Shown here piece after piece: positions 27,601 through 39,088 of a stretch of DNA of 64,000 nucleotides. Under the pieces are notes generated by a model. It searched no databases. It worked only from the letters and a program-made list of their open reading frames with translations, and was not told the origin of the DNA. The position numbers and the translations under genes are program-made. Within the stretch, counting starts at the first letter, position 1. Each line of letters opens with the position of its first letter. Location: positions 1,798,001 through 1,862,000 of the forward strand of contig OY986973.1 of assembly GCA_963920575.1 (NCBI GenBank). Direction: 5' to 3'. The DNA is from Narthecium ossifragum. Lineage: Eukaryota > Streptophyta > Magnoliopsida > Dioscoreales > Nartheciaceae.

Positions 27601-29270
27601 GATGTGTACTTGACCCGTTGTTATCCAGTCAATTTGAAATCCATTCATAGATCTTATTTTGTTGGTTCAGAACAGTACCCATCAGGCGTAGCTTATTTAA
27701 GGGAAAAAGATGATGATAGAAGATAAATATCCTGAAGACATGAATTCCAACATGCTTAATCAAACAGCACATATATTTCTACAATTTGATTAAGGCCCCA
27801 CAAAGCCTGTCCAACTCTAACAGCTGGAGCTGATGAACACCACAGAATGCAGATTCCCTATTAAACTTGCAAATACTGAAAGAAAACTTGAAAAAGATGA
27901 AATGAAGCTATACTGGGATAAGTAAGTACTTCTGCTTTTCTGTTGCATATAGGCACCCTGTATGGCTGTAAATATATCTGGTGTAAATATATATACACCA
28001 CAGTTTATGAGATCGCTTACCTGCATTTTAAAGCAGCAACTGATAAGGGGAATAAAGAAGGCACTTTGCAAGACCACTGTGCATTCAAACAAGTAAAAAT
28101 AAAATAAAATAAAAATGATCAGGAAACCTCATACTTACAAAAGTCTCGGGCTTCTCTGTGTAATGCAACAACTCTTTCGTGGCAGGATCAGCCACCAACT
28201 CCCCGAACTGATTCGCTGATTCAGCAGATACCTACGTGCAAGTGGGAACAATCCATACTAACATTAAAAAAAAAAAACTATAGCAACACAGAAAGAACCA
28301 TTACCCAGTAAAATCCTTGTACTTCCTACCTTAATCACTAAAATAGTTCCCATTCCACCATAATTTTTGTGGGCATCTGCATTTATGAATATGAACATAA
28401 ATTAAATGCAATAATATTGAAACTTAGTTAAAATAAATTCCTAGCAGAACAAAACAGAAGGATCTGAAAGAATTGAGATTTTATGGAAGATAAACCAAAA
28501 TGGCACTTACCAAGCATCTCTGGCAGTGGGAAGCTACAGCAAACATCACAGTTCAACAAAACTATATGAGACTGCCAAACCAAAAAAAAAGCGCATTCAA
28601 TTTTAGAAAATCTTTATAGACGCTGGCATTTAACCAAATAAAATAGAGATCTCAGTCCAGGGGACAGAAATGTTCCTTACCGGGCTGTCTTCCATGATAT
28701 GATCTCGAAAAGCATAAAGCCCACCAGCTGAGCCATGCGGCTTGTCTTCCCTCAAGTACCTAATCAACCAAGCTCACAACTAAACCAAAACATCGCAAGC
28801 ACGGCACTTTCTCAAATTTACACAAAAAATTCAAAACAGAGCTATTCCAAATGTTACCGAACAGGGATTCTGAGCTCATTGGAAATTGAAGACACGTAGA
28901 GAGCAAACTCCCGCTCCTCGTAGAATCCGATCAAATACACTTGCGCCAAGTTCGGGATCTGCAAATCCCCAGCAAGACTAATCAACAATTAGCACGAATT
29001 GAACGAAGATGGAATAGGCGGGGCTGCGAGAGTACTCTTCTGCAAGCGGAGATGGGGTGGTGGATCATGGGCTGCCCCGCGAGGGGGAACAAGGGCTTCG
29101 GCACGTTAAATGACAGTGGCCGGAACCGAGTCCCTGGACCAAATCCACAGAATGCATCAACCGGGATAAAAAGATGGTCCTTTTACTCAAAAACGGATCC
29201 AGATCAACATACCTTTAGTAGGCCCGCCGACCATGATGACGGCGACTACCCGCTCCCTGGTGCTCGCCAT
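24608..29270 (-). CDS. Mannose-1-phosphate guanylyltransferase alpha-like protein (GMPPA/KONJAC type)
   Basis: Cytosolic nucleotidyltransferase-fold protein. Plant KONJAC1/2 proteins of this type stimulate GDP-mannose pyrophosphorylase, supplying GDP-mannose for cell-wall glucomannan and ascorbate. Fifteen exons: 29270-29213, 29133-29036, 28958-28858, 28759-28681, 28571-28511, 28376-28330, 28231-28139, 28020-27930, 27199-27151, 26750-26634, 26551-26404, 25776-25684, 25607-25539, 24860-24818 and 24708-24608. They sum to 415 aa, the size of Arabidopsis KJC1. The N-terminal Rossmann-like domain has [34 protein letters not shown] and the [16 protein letters not shown] metal/nucleotide segment. 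The C-terminal left-handed beta-helix has hexapeptide repeats ([27 protein letters not shown]-like) and the protein ends in [11 protein letters not shown]. As in the alpha class, the loop after GG is longer than in the catalytic beta subunit ([12 protein letters not shown]). Intron 13 uses a GC donor (CAG|GCAAGC). Confidence 0.93.
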
Positions 29271-29577
29271 GGAAACTCTTCCGGATCTCCTCAGATCGAC
29301 GCTAACCTAGCTTTCTGGAATGGAAGCAAGTGATGGCGCGAGTAGTATAAAGAGCTTTGATTCTAGAGAGAGAAGCAGACTAGACGCGCGATTTGGGGAG
29401 AGAAAGAGACTGACGAAGGCCGCGGTGGGACTCCGAGCTCCGCATGTTCTCGTCCCGCTCCCTTCGCTGCGCTCGTGGGGATCCGCGACGGGCTTATCGG
29501 GTGACGGGCCCCACGCTTCCCGCTACCCACTGTACTGCCTTCCCGGATCCAATGACAACCCGCCTTTGTTATTACAC

Positions 29578-30613
29578 GGTAAAATTCCCCTACATTTTTC
29601 ATTTTAAATCATGTATTTCAAAACATAACAAAATAGACCATGTAATTATAATAATTTTACTTAAAACCCAAATTACTGATGGTCGTTTCTTGACTTAACG
29701 GCCATTAGTAATTTATTTTGAAAAAATATCATTTTGGTCCCTTCTAGTTTCAAGGTTTTTCATTTTAAACCATATGGTTACAATAATTTTATTTTAAATC
29801 CAAATTTAGTAACGGGCGTTACGGACTTAACACCAAAGAGTTGCCTCGTCGTCAGCCTCACCACCAGCTCATTCGCAGCCTCATTACAATCATAGTTGTC
29901 AAAGTAAGCATCCTATGTATGGATCAGCTGAGTGAAGAGCATGTTGACCACAGAGAGGGCCCACACATACTCGAGGATGCGCCGGAGGCGAAACAACGTC
30001 TTGGTTTGCAACGGAGAAAGCTGGGACGAGCTTGCATGGGTGACGCGATGTAATCTGCAGAAGTAGAAGGCCACAATGTGAAGGGAGAGATTATAGTAAT
30101 AGCCTCTTGGGTCGCCTAAAAATCCTATCTTGGGTCGCCTAAGATCTCAGTCTGTCGAGAGAGATCTGGAGGTAGGGTGCCCGGGCGGTCTGGCGGCGGG
30201 AAGCCGTAGGTGGCTAGAGGGAGATAAGTGAGGGAAGAGAGAGAACAGAATAAACCAGTCAACATTGGGTCAAAGCCAGTTTAACGTTAAGTCTGTAACG
30301 TCCGTTACTAAATTTGGGTTTAAAGTGAAATTATTGTAACCACATGATCTGTTTTGTTACGTTTTGAAACACATGGTTTAAAATAAAATTATCGTAACCA
30401 TATGATTTATAATGAAAAATCCTAAAACTAGAGGGACCAAAATGATATTTTTTCAAAATAAATTACTAACGGTCGTTAAGTCAAGAAACGACCGTCAGTA
30501 ATTTGGATTTTAAGTGAAATTATTGTAATTACAGGATCTGTTTTGTTATATTTTAAAACACATGATTTAAAATGAAAAATCCTAAAACTAGAGGATCATA
30601 ATGATTTTTACCC
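29578..30613. mobile_element. Foldback MULE-like element, about 1.04 kb, upstream of the GMPPA-like gene
   Basis: The two ends, each about 250 bp, are inverted copies: TTTTCATTTTAAATCATG, GTCGTTTCTTGACTTAACG and TTTAGTAACGGGCGTTACGG at the left have counterparts in reverse order at the right. The outermost bases are GGTAAAA and TTTTACCC, flanked by TTATTACAC and TTATTAGCG (6 of 9 identical, a weak target duplication). The left end lacks about 20 bp present in the right. The middle (29835-30240) is more GC-rich and unlike the ends, as expected for acquired DNA, but I do not recognise a gene in it. Confidence 0.75.
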
Positions 30614-32690
30614 TTATTAGCGTGAGGATGAGGATAAGGATCCGATTAGACCTTAGTTGGAGGAATCTAATGCATTGGATGCCGGCATCTGCTTAGATTT
30701 CCATGGCGTATCTAATTTGAAAGTTATTAATGAGAGCTGCTGATCGCCCCCGCCCCCTCCTGACACAAGTACCATTTTCCCCATATACCTCTGCACTTTT
30801 CCTCTCTCCACTCACAATTTTATCTTGTTTTTTCATAGTTTTGTTTCTTTTTTTCATTAGTTTTGTTATTTTAATCAGTTTTCTTTATTTTATTTATTTT
30901 TATCATTTTTTCCTTTTTGGAAAGATATTTTTTTTATTATATGTTTGTAATCTTTTGTTTATTTTTTAGTTGTAGTTTTTGGGAGTGATTATTTGACAAA
31001 TTTTTAAAAAGTATAAAAACATGGATCAAAATAATATATATATATAGATATATATATATGTATATATATATGAAAATAACAAAAATACTAACGGTTAAAA
31101 AATACAATATGTTTTGTGAAAAGCCTCCTAAACCAATATTGATTTAGCCATGTTCAGGGAAGAGCATATGTAACAATACACAAAAAAATATAAAAATAAA
31201 AATTATAATCAATATTGCCTTCAATTTTTGCTCCGGAGCGCTTGGTGATGTACATGGTGCTTCGTATCACAAATAAACACGTGTCATATAACGAAACGAC
31301 CCATCATTTAACTTCGTACGATGAATGTTACCACCAACACGTTAAAATGGGTAGTATAGAATAATGAGGGTGTAAGAAAACTTACATGAAGTTGACTGCC
31401 AACATGGGCAATAGCTATTTCTCGACGCTCTTAGTTTTGAACTAGAGGAGTCTTGATGACATGTGAGTAAAATAACTCATGAATTTTTAAATTCTAATTC
31501 TAATTTTGTTGAAATTTATACGATTTGAAATTTGAAAATTTTAATTTTTTAAGATTTTAAATTTTAAATTTTTACAATTTGATGTCTTAAAAAATTAAAA
31601 TATGAAGAGGTGTTTTGGGAAGGGTATTTTGGACTTTTTTTTTCTCCGAAATGGACTAAATACCCAAAACTTCTTGTTGTCGGTCTAATTGCCGGATTGG
31701 ATCCAAACAAAGGACCTCTGGTTCCTTTCCCTAAGAAATAATAAACAAAAATGATTAAAAAACAAAATAATATAAAATTTAAATAAAATTAATCAAAGCT
31801 TTTTTTTTTGATGAGTTAAATAAAATTAATCAAAACTGAAAAACAAACAAATAAAAAAAACCCCACAAAGAATGGGGGAGAGAAATTAAACAAAAGTGAA
31901 ACAAAAAAGGAAAAAGGAAAAGAAGAAAACGTGTAGAGAGAGATGGAAAGAGAAAGGAGGTAAAGGGTATAAGGGTAAAATGTAAGGGGACAGGTGGGGC
32001 GAGTAGCAATTTGCGTTAGGGTGGTTTTATATGTACCACCACTTCTTATAAGTGCATCACATTTTTCTAGATGCACTTAGACATTGATGATATAGTGATG
32101 AGTTAAACATTAGAAAAATATAGTGCACATATAATTTTCAGTGGTGCATGCGCGGGGTCATGTGCCGAGATGGTCACTTTGATTGAAAGAAGATCTAGTG
32201 TCATTCTTTCAATATGGTACAGTTAAATATTGAGAACAGCCTGGAGTCGTTTTAAATATTGAGATCTAGTGTCATTCTTCTTTTCCCTTTTGTTTTTGGG
32301 CTTTGATTGGGGTACATGCGATGTGCAGTACCTCAATAGGTGGCATTCAAAGGGCCTCCCTCCTTAGCCTCTCTCTACCTCACTCTCTCTATCTCTCTCT
32401 ACCATGTACGTGTACATGGCCAGCTTGCCATGTACACAAATCTTTCTTGTATTTTTTTAAGTTAGTCAAGCTCGAGAGCTAGAAACAAAAACCAAAGACT
32501 TCCTGGTATTTAATGTGCAAAAGAACTAAAGGGCAGGGATTGATCCAATTTTAAGTTAGATCAATTAGTCTAAGCAGTTTGTACATGTCACAAATGTGTT
32601 CATATCTCAAGCAAATCAGGGCTAGATAAAACAGGAGTGACTTTAGGAGTTGGATCATTCTGGAGAACATCAAGTTTACAGCTCAGTTAT
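30614..32690. other. AT-rich intergenic region
   Basis: No gene is seen. It contains an AT microsatellite (31030-31071), long T-rich and A-rich stretches (30780-30970 and 31735-31930), and pyrimidine-rich low-complexity DNA. The T-rich and A-rich parts look like loose inverted copies of each other, which may mark an old foldback element. The right part leads into the 3' flank of the YqgF-like gene. Confidence 0.5.
31030..31071. repeat. (AT)n microsatellite
   Basis: Imperfect run of TA/TATATAG units in AT-rich intergenic DNA. Confidence 0.85.
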
Positions 32691-32748
32691 ATGCTATGGG
32701 GGATGCCAATACTTGTGTACCCTTGAGATGTATAGTTAGCATCCAACT

Positions 32749-35673
32749 TCAGGAAATTTCCTTGGAAGCTGCCATCTGCAAAAAATATTAACAATAAGAA
32801 TTCCAGGGTAAATGTGCAAGTATAAGAAGAGGTATCCAGTGAATGACATAGACAAATGGACATAATAGTGCCTCAGCTCGAGTTTCATGCTCAGAATGTT
32901 CAGAAGAGGTATCCCACTACAACATAAAAAGGCTTGCTCCCTTAACTATTTAACTCATGGATAGATGAGCAACATTTCCTTTGCCTAAACTTAAGCGCTT
33001 TAAAGGATGGCAGTGAGTGAGTTGGGGACACAAAGGTGTATTAAGTTGATCTAAATTATATGGAAGTTCATTGTTTAAAATCGTACCTAGCAAAAATTCC
33101 TACTCGTTGTCTCAATCCTCTGACTGCTTTGATTTTGCACCACTCTCGCAACACTCTGATCTTACGTTCCTCTGCATGCTGTCTAGATAACCCTGCGATG
33201 CAAACACACAGGGTTACAACTTACAAGCAAATGGGTGTCATAGATGATTTATATGCAGTCAATCAGGGCTCCTTTATTACATACATGATCTATGTAACTC
33301 GCAATAAGCTAATGCAAAGAAAAACATAAAGAAGGCATTCCTTTCAGCAAATTAGTTCACTCAAAACGATCTCCACTGGCCGGTTCCTCCTATATGATTT
33401 CCACATCACAACCTAGTTCAGCTATACTCATAATGAGACAGACTAAATGAAATCTTGTCACAATATCATGAAGAATCTTAAATTCCATAACAGAATAACT
33501 TAGGTTGTGTTTTAGTCTGATAATTCAGAGAACAAAAGAAGAAGAGAACAAATCACCGGGATAAGAAACTGAGTTGGCAGCAGTGACTTACTTGAAGAAT
33601 CCCAACAGCAGCAAATTTATCAGTAATTGTTTTGAATTCCACTGGATGCAGGTCTAAAGGTTTTAACAAGGCTTCCACACACTAGAATAAATAGGATGTT
33701 AGATTGGCAACTTATGTAACCGCGGAATCACTACTATACAAATCATTGTTGCCTTACCTTTGAGGTATAGTTTTCATCCCAGTAAGTGTAGACAAGGTCA
33801 TCAAGCTTGCCAGTTCTGCGGATATCCTCAACAAAAAGCTTCACTTGGACTGCCTGCTCCAATGCAGAAGGAAATAAGTATCATGGAGCACAGGGTCAAG
33901 AAATTTGACAACAGGTTGACCAACAAACCTCTATACTGCCTTGACCCTGCAAACTGAAAGGGAAACCAATGACAAAGCCTGCAAGTGAAAACTCTGCAGT
34001 CTGCGAGCAAAGTCCAGTCCAACTTCAGAAAATTTGCATGCCAAAGATTTTCAACGTTATTCACAAACAAATTTCGCTTGACTCATTATTCTGATGAGGC
34101 CCAGAACTAATTTGTGTTACAAATCCAACACTCAATTAATTTTAGACAGCATTCCATTGTTATGAAACAAAGTTCATAAGAAGACAACCAAAAAAGCTAT
34201 CGGAACTAAGTCCCGGAACAATTCATAAGCTCTACAGGAATTTTGCGATTCTTAGAGATCGTACAGCAACTCTTTATATTTAGCTCCAGTAATGTACTGT
34301 TATAAATGAAGCTCCTGACCGTACACAACTTTCTTAGAACATTCATAAGCTGCAATCCAGAGAATTGCCAATACAATCGACATCAGCTAGGCTTCAACAG
34401 ATGAGGATCAATATTAAAGTGACAAATACACTTGAAATTCACGTTACAACGAATCGCAAACTGCTCTTAATCGCGGCAGGATGAGGAGCATGCCATTTGG
34501 AATTTGCATCAGATAGATATGCAATCATTCAGATTCAATGTTTATCGATTTAAGCAGACAACAGCGATGACAGGGTTCGTCCAAGGAGCACATGAAAAGC
34601 CCACACCGTCTATTATCATAAACACCAAGCGATCTTGAACAACATTACCAATTAAGTGAACCTAGTAATGTAAGAGAGGAGCCCAAAGGCCTATGTATAA
34701 GCTGTAAGACTAGACGGATAAAGCCTGATGAAAGAAGCCTCAGGAGAGCAGTCCTTTGCAGACACTGCTCAAACAATTTCCAACTTATGCCCCACTCAAG
34801 AATTCTGATAGAAAGCAATATACAACATAAGGATCTGTAAATGTAATAATGAGATGAGAGTCGCACATATAATGCATAAATGAGTTCATGGAGTTTTTTA
34901 ACAAGAAAGGGCAGGGCAGAGGAGTATATGGATTTTTAGCATCTCACCTACATCCACAAGGACCACAATACATGAGACATGTCGACACTAGGAAAGGTAT
35001 CAAGAAACATTCTTCTAGACAGTTTCACAAAATGATCACGATAGATTTCAACAAAATACTCTGGAAGTCAAATCATAATGTCCTCCATATAAGTTTGAAA
35101 TGGCAATTAATCTGAACATAATGATGCTGAGACAGCTCCATGTACCATTCGCCCACAAAAGCTAGAATAGAAGAGAACAAGTAAGCATACCAGTGTTTGA
35201 AGATCTTGGGCCATTAAACCAATGTTTGTTTTCTTCCTCACTAGCACACTGCATCATCATATAGAAAGCAGGTATATTATGCCACTGAATTGCTACATTT
35301 CCTGGGATATACTTCTATTTTACTCAGCTTAATTATGCTTCACATGGGCTTCCACAACTCTCATTAATCATTAATCTAGAACCAAGTCAGTTTGATCTCA
35401 GATAATCACTTCAATTAGAAGGCAAAAATAGACACAAATAGAACAAGTTCCAGGAAACATCAGAAGGACAAAGAATTCAAACTTTAGCTTGATCCCAAAG
35501 ATAACAAAAATGCTCTATGGAGAAGCATACCTCACAGGGGACGCAATTTTGTTATCAACATCTGAAACAGCCAAACCAACATACTTCTGGCCAACATCTA
35601 ATCCAAGCAACCTATCCTGAGAACCCGCCTTCAAAACCTTCTGAAACAAGTCCACAGGCCTCACCAATTTCAT
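32749..35673 (-). CDS. YqgF/RuvC-like RNase H-fold protein (putative pre-16S rRNA nuclease / Holliday junction resolvase-like)
   Basis: Small protein of the bacterial YqgF (RuvX) family, which trims 16S rRNA ends in bacteria; a plant organellar role is inference. Six exons: 35673-35531, 35248-35191, 34000-33929, 33853-33758, 33681-33592 and 32775-32749, giving 161 aa in one frame. The first exon has the diagnostic LLGLDVGQKYVGLAVSD, whose Asp (in LDVG) is the first metal-binding residue. Exon 3 has FVIGFPFSLQGQGS, matching the VvGlP motif. Exon 4 ends with YWDENYTSK, at the place of the bacterial DER.(S/T)T motif. Exon 5 closes with DKFAAVGILQ, matching the family's D..AA..ILQ. The last exon would add only MAASKEIS, so the true 3' end is uncertain. 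A long 5' untranslated region with introns probably runs to about 36560. No clear transit peptide is seen in the 161-aa form. Confidence 0.8.
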
Positions 35674-36741
35674 CTGCAATAGTATTATGCAATCAATTCA
35701 ACCTCAAATCACAAAATTTGTCCACGGTGTAATCAAAAAAATGCTGCTGATACAATTTACAAATTTAAAAGCGATCAGAATAAAAACCCACACTTCCACG
35801 AAACCTAGTGCAGGTTTAGAGCTTAGAAAGCATCAGCGCCAGCTGCTCGTCAGGCACCGTCACATCCGTGTGAGCATCCACAGCTTCCGCCAAGCGAGCC
35901 GCTAATTGATGCTTACACTACCAGTGGTAAATCAGATAACTAATAAGTGCCCATAAAGCGAAAAAGAAGAAGGCATGAAATTTAGACAGGATAGCGTAGT
36001 ATAACTACACAGAGCTGTTCGCCTTTGCCAACAACGTCGTAGAAGAAGGAATAGCAAGCGCAGTGGTGTTCGGGAAAGCAGATGTACTCCTCCTTCCTCC
36101 TCGACTCCCCCACCACCTGACGCATACGGAGAGACAGCGTAACACATCGCTAGTGCAATGGAATGAAAGATAGCTACCTGCGTGATGGATAGATACATAC
36201 CAGGAATAGGGAGCGGCCGCTGGGTTCACCGGAGACTCTCCGGACGCCACCCTGGTCGACGATTCTAGTAGCGCGCTCAAAGTTCTTTCCAAAGAGGAAG
36301 TGCAAACTGAAAGGAATAGAGAAGCTAGATAGATGATGGACCAACCTAGAGAGAGCGAGAGCGAGAGAGAGATAGAGAGGGGCTTACACGGATAGGTGGT
36401 GATCGGAGACTGTTTGCTCTCAAAGAGGAGATCGTTAGAGAGCTGTTTGAAGAAAAGCTCCAAAGGAGGGAAGAGAGCAGTGGAGAAGACGACCTGAGCG
36501 AGATGATTCGATGTCGGCCCAAACAACGTTGGCTACAGCGAGAGTCGCAGGTGCCGCCATCCTCTTCTCTGGTCTTCTAATTCCAACACCATACTTAAAA
36601 TGAGGACTATTCTTGGAACAAGACTAGCTTTTACAAAAAATTTTAAGACTGATATGTTACAATTTTTTTTTTTTTTCAAATTAAGCTGGTGACAAATGAT
36701 CGAATTTACGCATTTAAATTATATTATGACGACAGTCACAT
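35674..36741 (-). promoter_or_regulatory. 5' UTR/promoter of the YqgF-like gene and gap to the PPR gene
   Basis: This holds the likely spliced 5' leader and promoter of the YqgF-like gene. An open frame of 173 codons on the minus strand (36526-36005) has no recognisable domain and lies where untranslated exons are expected. A CT/GA-rich stretch (36352-36380) and a T-run (36663-36676) are present. The PPR gene ends only a short way upstream, so the two minus-strand genes are close tandem neighbours. Confidence 0.45.
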
Positions 36742-38649
36742 TCACCAGTAGTCACCACAGGAACAGGAGCCATCAGTGAAGTGATGAAACCGATTCCGAT
36801 CCCTCACAACTATCTTCCTTCCTGTAATCTTGGAGATTAGCTTTGTCACAGTATGACAATCCATGCAAACTCGAAGGTTCTTGACGATCTTAATTGTTGT
36901 TCCCGGCTTTGTGCTGATCAATCCGAACGCGATCGCCAACTTCTCGCTGTGAACTTCAAGAGCTCGCTCCTTCTCCGGCTCCTCCAGATCGTGCAACACC
37001 GTCTCCGTCCGCGGAACGTATCCATGAGCCTTGAGCAAGCCACTGAGCTCTTCTAGCATTGCATATATCTCTTTGCTCTTCGGATGCCTTAAATCACTCA
37101 CGAGGAATTCATGAACTTTGTTGCTCACTTCGATCGAGCTGCATCCGGGCTCCTTCTGTATTCCACTCTCCTTCATCAATCTCCTCACTCTCGCCACCTC
37201 CTCCCAATTTCCTACTGATGCATAGATGTTTGATAGCAGAATATAGGTCCCAGAATTTGCAAGACCATTTTCGACAAGAAAATCTGCGATCTGGACGCCA
37301 ATAGCCATCTTCTTGTGAAGACAACAAGCTGCCAGCAACGATCCCAACAAGATTGGATCTGGGTCAATTGCCATGCTTTCGACAAGCTTGTGCGCTTCTT
37401 CCACCAGCCCAGCACGGCCTAGAAGATCTACCATGCAACCATAATGCTCGATCATCGGTTTGACTCCATGATCCCTCTCCATCAACCAAAAGAACTCCCG
37501 GCCTTCATCTACTAATCCAGCATGGCTGCAAGCATTCAAGACGCCAATGAAGGTGATGTTGGTTGGCCGGAGACCCAAGTCGCACAACTCTGAGAACAGT
37601 TTCAAAGCCTCCCTACTACGCCCATGCATTGCATACCCAGCGATCATCGAATTCCAAGCAATAATGTCCTTGTCTTCGATCTTATCAAACACCAAGCAAG
37701 CATCCTCCAAGCTTCCTGATTTGCAATACATATCAATCAACGCCGTGCCGACCTGGGCCGTGAGCCGAATCCCGTTGTTCTGGAGATAAGAATGTACCCA
37801 CTTCCCAGACTCCAGTGTGCCCATCTGCGCACAAGCCGAGAGCACGGACACCACAGTACCCTCGTTGGGCTTCAACGACGACAATCTCAACATCCTCCTG
37901 AACAACACCAAAGCCTCGTCGGGCCGGCCATGCTGGGCGTACCCATCAATCATTGCATTCCAGCAAACACTATCCCTCTCAGCCATTTCATCAAACAGCT
38001 CCCTGGCTCTATCTAATTCTCCCAATTTCGCATGGCAGTCAATCATGGCGGTCGAGGAAACGAGGGATCTGATGGAGGCTCTATCGAACAGAACGCGAGC
38101 AGCGATAGAGTCACCTGCGTGGGCGTAGACGTCAATTAGAGCGGTGGTGACGAAGGGTTCCTCAGAGAGACCTAGGCGGAGGGCGAGGGAGTGGAGGGCT
38201 TGGCCAGAGGGGTGAAGAGGGGCATGGCGGAGGGCGGAGGAGAAAGAGAATGCGTTTGGGACGACACCGGAGGACAGCATCTTAGTGAAGAGGAGGAGAG
38301 CATCGGCGTGGAGGCCTCGGAGGGCATGGGCATGGACCGCAGCGGACCACAAGAAGACGTTGGGCGAAGGGGTGAGGCCAAGGAGTGTAAGGGAGCGGTC
38401 GAGATGGTCTCGAGAGGCGTAGGCACGCTGAAGCTTGAAGTTGACGATGGGGTGGTGGTGGAGACCGGAGCGGAGGATGGCCCCATGGAGCTCGAGAAGA
38501 CGGCGAGTGGTGCGGCAGCGGTCAAGAAGGTCGGCAGCGTTGGATGGGCAGAGACGAAGCTGGGCAGTTTGGGTCGGCGGCGACGTGTAGGCCACGTCGG
38601 CGAGGGCGCCGGTGGTGGAGATGGGAGTAGCGGTGGCGGAGGAAGACAT
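36742..38649 (-). CDS. DYW-class pentatricopeptide repeat protein, ELI1-like, organelle RNA editing factor
   Basis: Intronless 635-aa PLS-subfamily PPR protein. The family binds organelle transcripts and, through the DYW domain, deaminates C to U. About residues 65-460 are PPR motifs (WNAMIDGYAQHGRPDEALVL, WNSMIAGYAMHGRSREALKL). They are followed by E/E+ motifs and a DYW domain with HSEKLAIAFGLI (the HxE zinc/catalytic site), CMDCH (CxxCH) and the terminal CSCGDYW. The general layout and blocks such as SLVSSTAMIDCHAKLGELDR and KLISKITGRKIVVRDRNRFH closely resemble Arabidopsis ELI1 (At4g37380), a chloroplast editing factor. The Ser/Thr/Ala-rich N-terminus (MSSSATATPISTTGALADVA) suits a plastid transit peptide. 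GC content is high at the 5' end, giving long shadow frames on the other strand. Confidence 0.93.
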   Translation of the reverse strand: MSSSATATPISTTGALADVAYTSPPTQTAQLRLCPSNAADLLDRCRTTRRLLELHGAILRSGLHHHPIVNFKLQRAYASRDHLDRSLTLLGLTPSPNVFLWSAAVHAHALRGLHADALLLFTKMLSSGVVPNAFSFSSALRHAPLHPSGQALHSLALRLGLSEEPFVTTALIDVYAHAGDSIAARVLFDRASIRSLVSSTAMIDCHAKLGELDRARELFDEMAERDSVCWNAMIDGYAQHGRPDEALVLFRRMLRLSSLKPNEGTVVSVLSACAQMGTLESGKWVHSYLQNNGIRLTAQVGTALIDMYCKSGSLEDACLVFDKIEDKDIIAWNSMIAGYAMHGRSREALKLFSELCDLGLRPTNITFIGVLNACSHAGLVDEGREFFWLMERDHGVKPMIEHYGCMVDLLGRAGLVEEAHKLVESMAIDPDPILLGSLLAACCLHKKMAIGVQIADFLVENGLANSGTYILLSNIYASVGNWEEVARVRRLMKESGIQKEPGCSSIEVSNKVHEFLVSDLRHPKSKEIYAMLEELSGLLKAHGYVPRTETVLHDLEEPEKERALEVHSEKLAIAFGLISTKPGTTIKIVKNLRVCMDCHTVTKLISKITGRKIVVRDRNRFHHFTDGSCSCGDYW

Positions 38650-39088
38650 GGTCGCCAGGGAGGTTGCACGATTTAAAAATCTCCCGGGAAACGACTATAA
38701 ACCGACAACCATTCCCCGCCTGCAAGAAAACCGAAACGGGAGGATGATTCCAATCGGATCCTTTATAGATCCGATTTAGCTATATAACAGGAAAAAAACA
38801 AAAAAGCCCAGACAAGTTGAGATTGTGATAAGATATCTGTGAGAGTTTACTATGGACTCAAAACTGACCAACAAAAAGGCATTGGTCCAAATCCTGTTGA
38901 CAAAATGTGAGAACTGTGAACCTATCTTCTAAGTTCTAACAAACCAATGTGTCAAAACTTTTAACTTTGCCATCTCCTATCAAGAATGATTAATTTGATC
39001 AGTAGGCAAGTTTATTATGGACACTAGGCTTTTGGGCGGATTGCTGCCGAAGAGAACCGCTGCCCATGGCCGAGGCAATGCTGGCAGG

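Noticed and set aside
30730..32076. Phe/Leu-rich membrane-like small frames
   Set aside because: Translation of T-rich low-complexity DNA; no start context or homology.
36005..36526. 173-codon minus-strand frame near the YqgF-like gene
   Set aside because: Composition looks random, no motif, and it overlaps the probable untranslated leader with splice sites.
38191..38676. 161-codon plus-strand frame opposite the PPR gene
   Set aside because: A shadow of the GC-rich 5' end of the DYW PPR coding sequence on the other strand.
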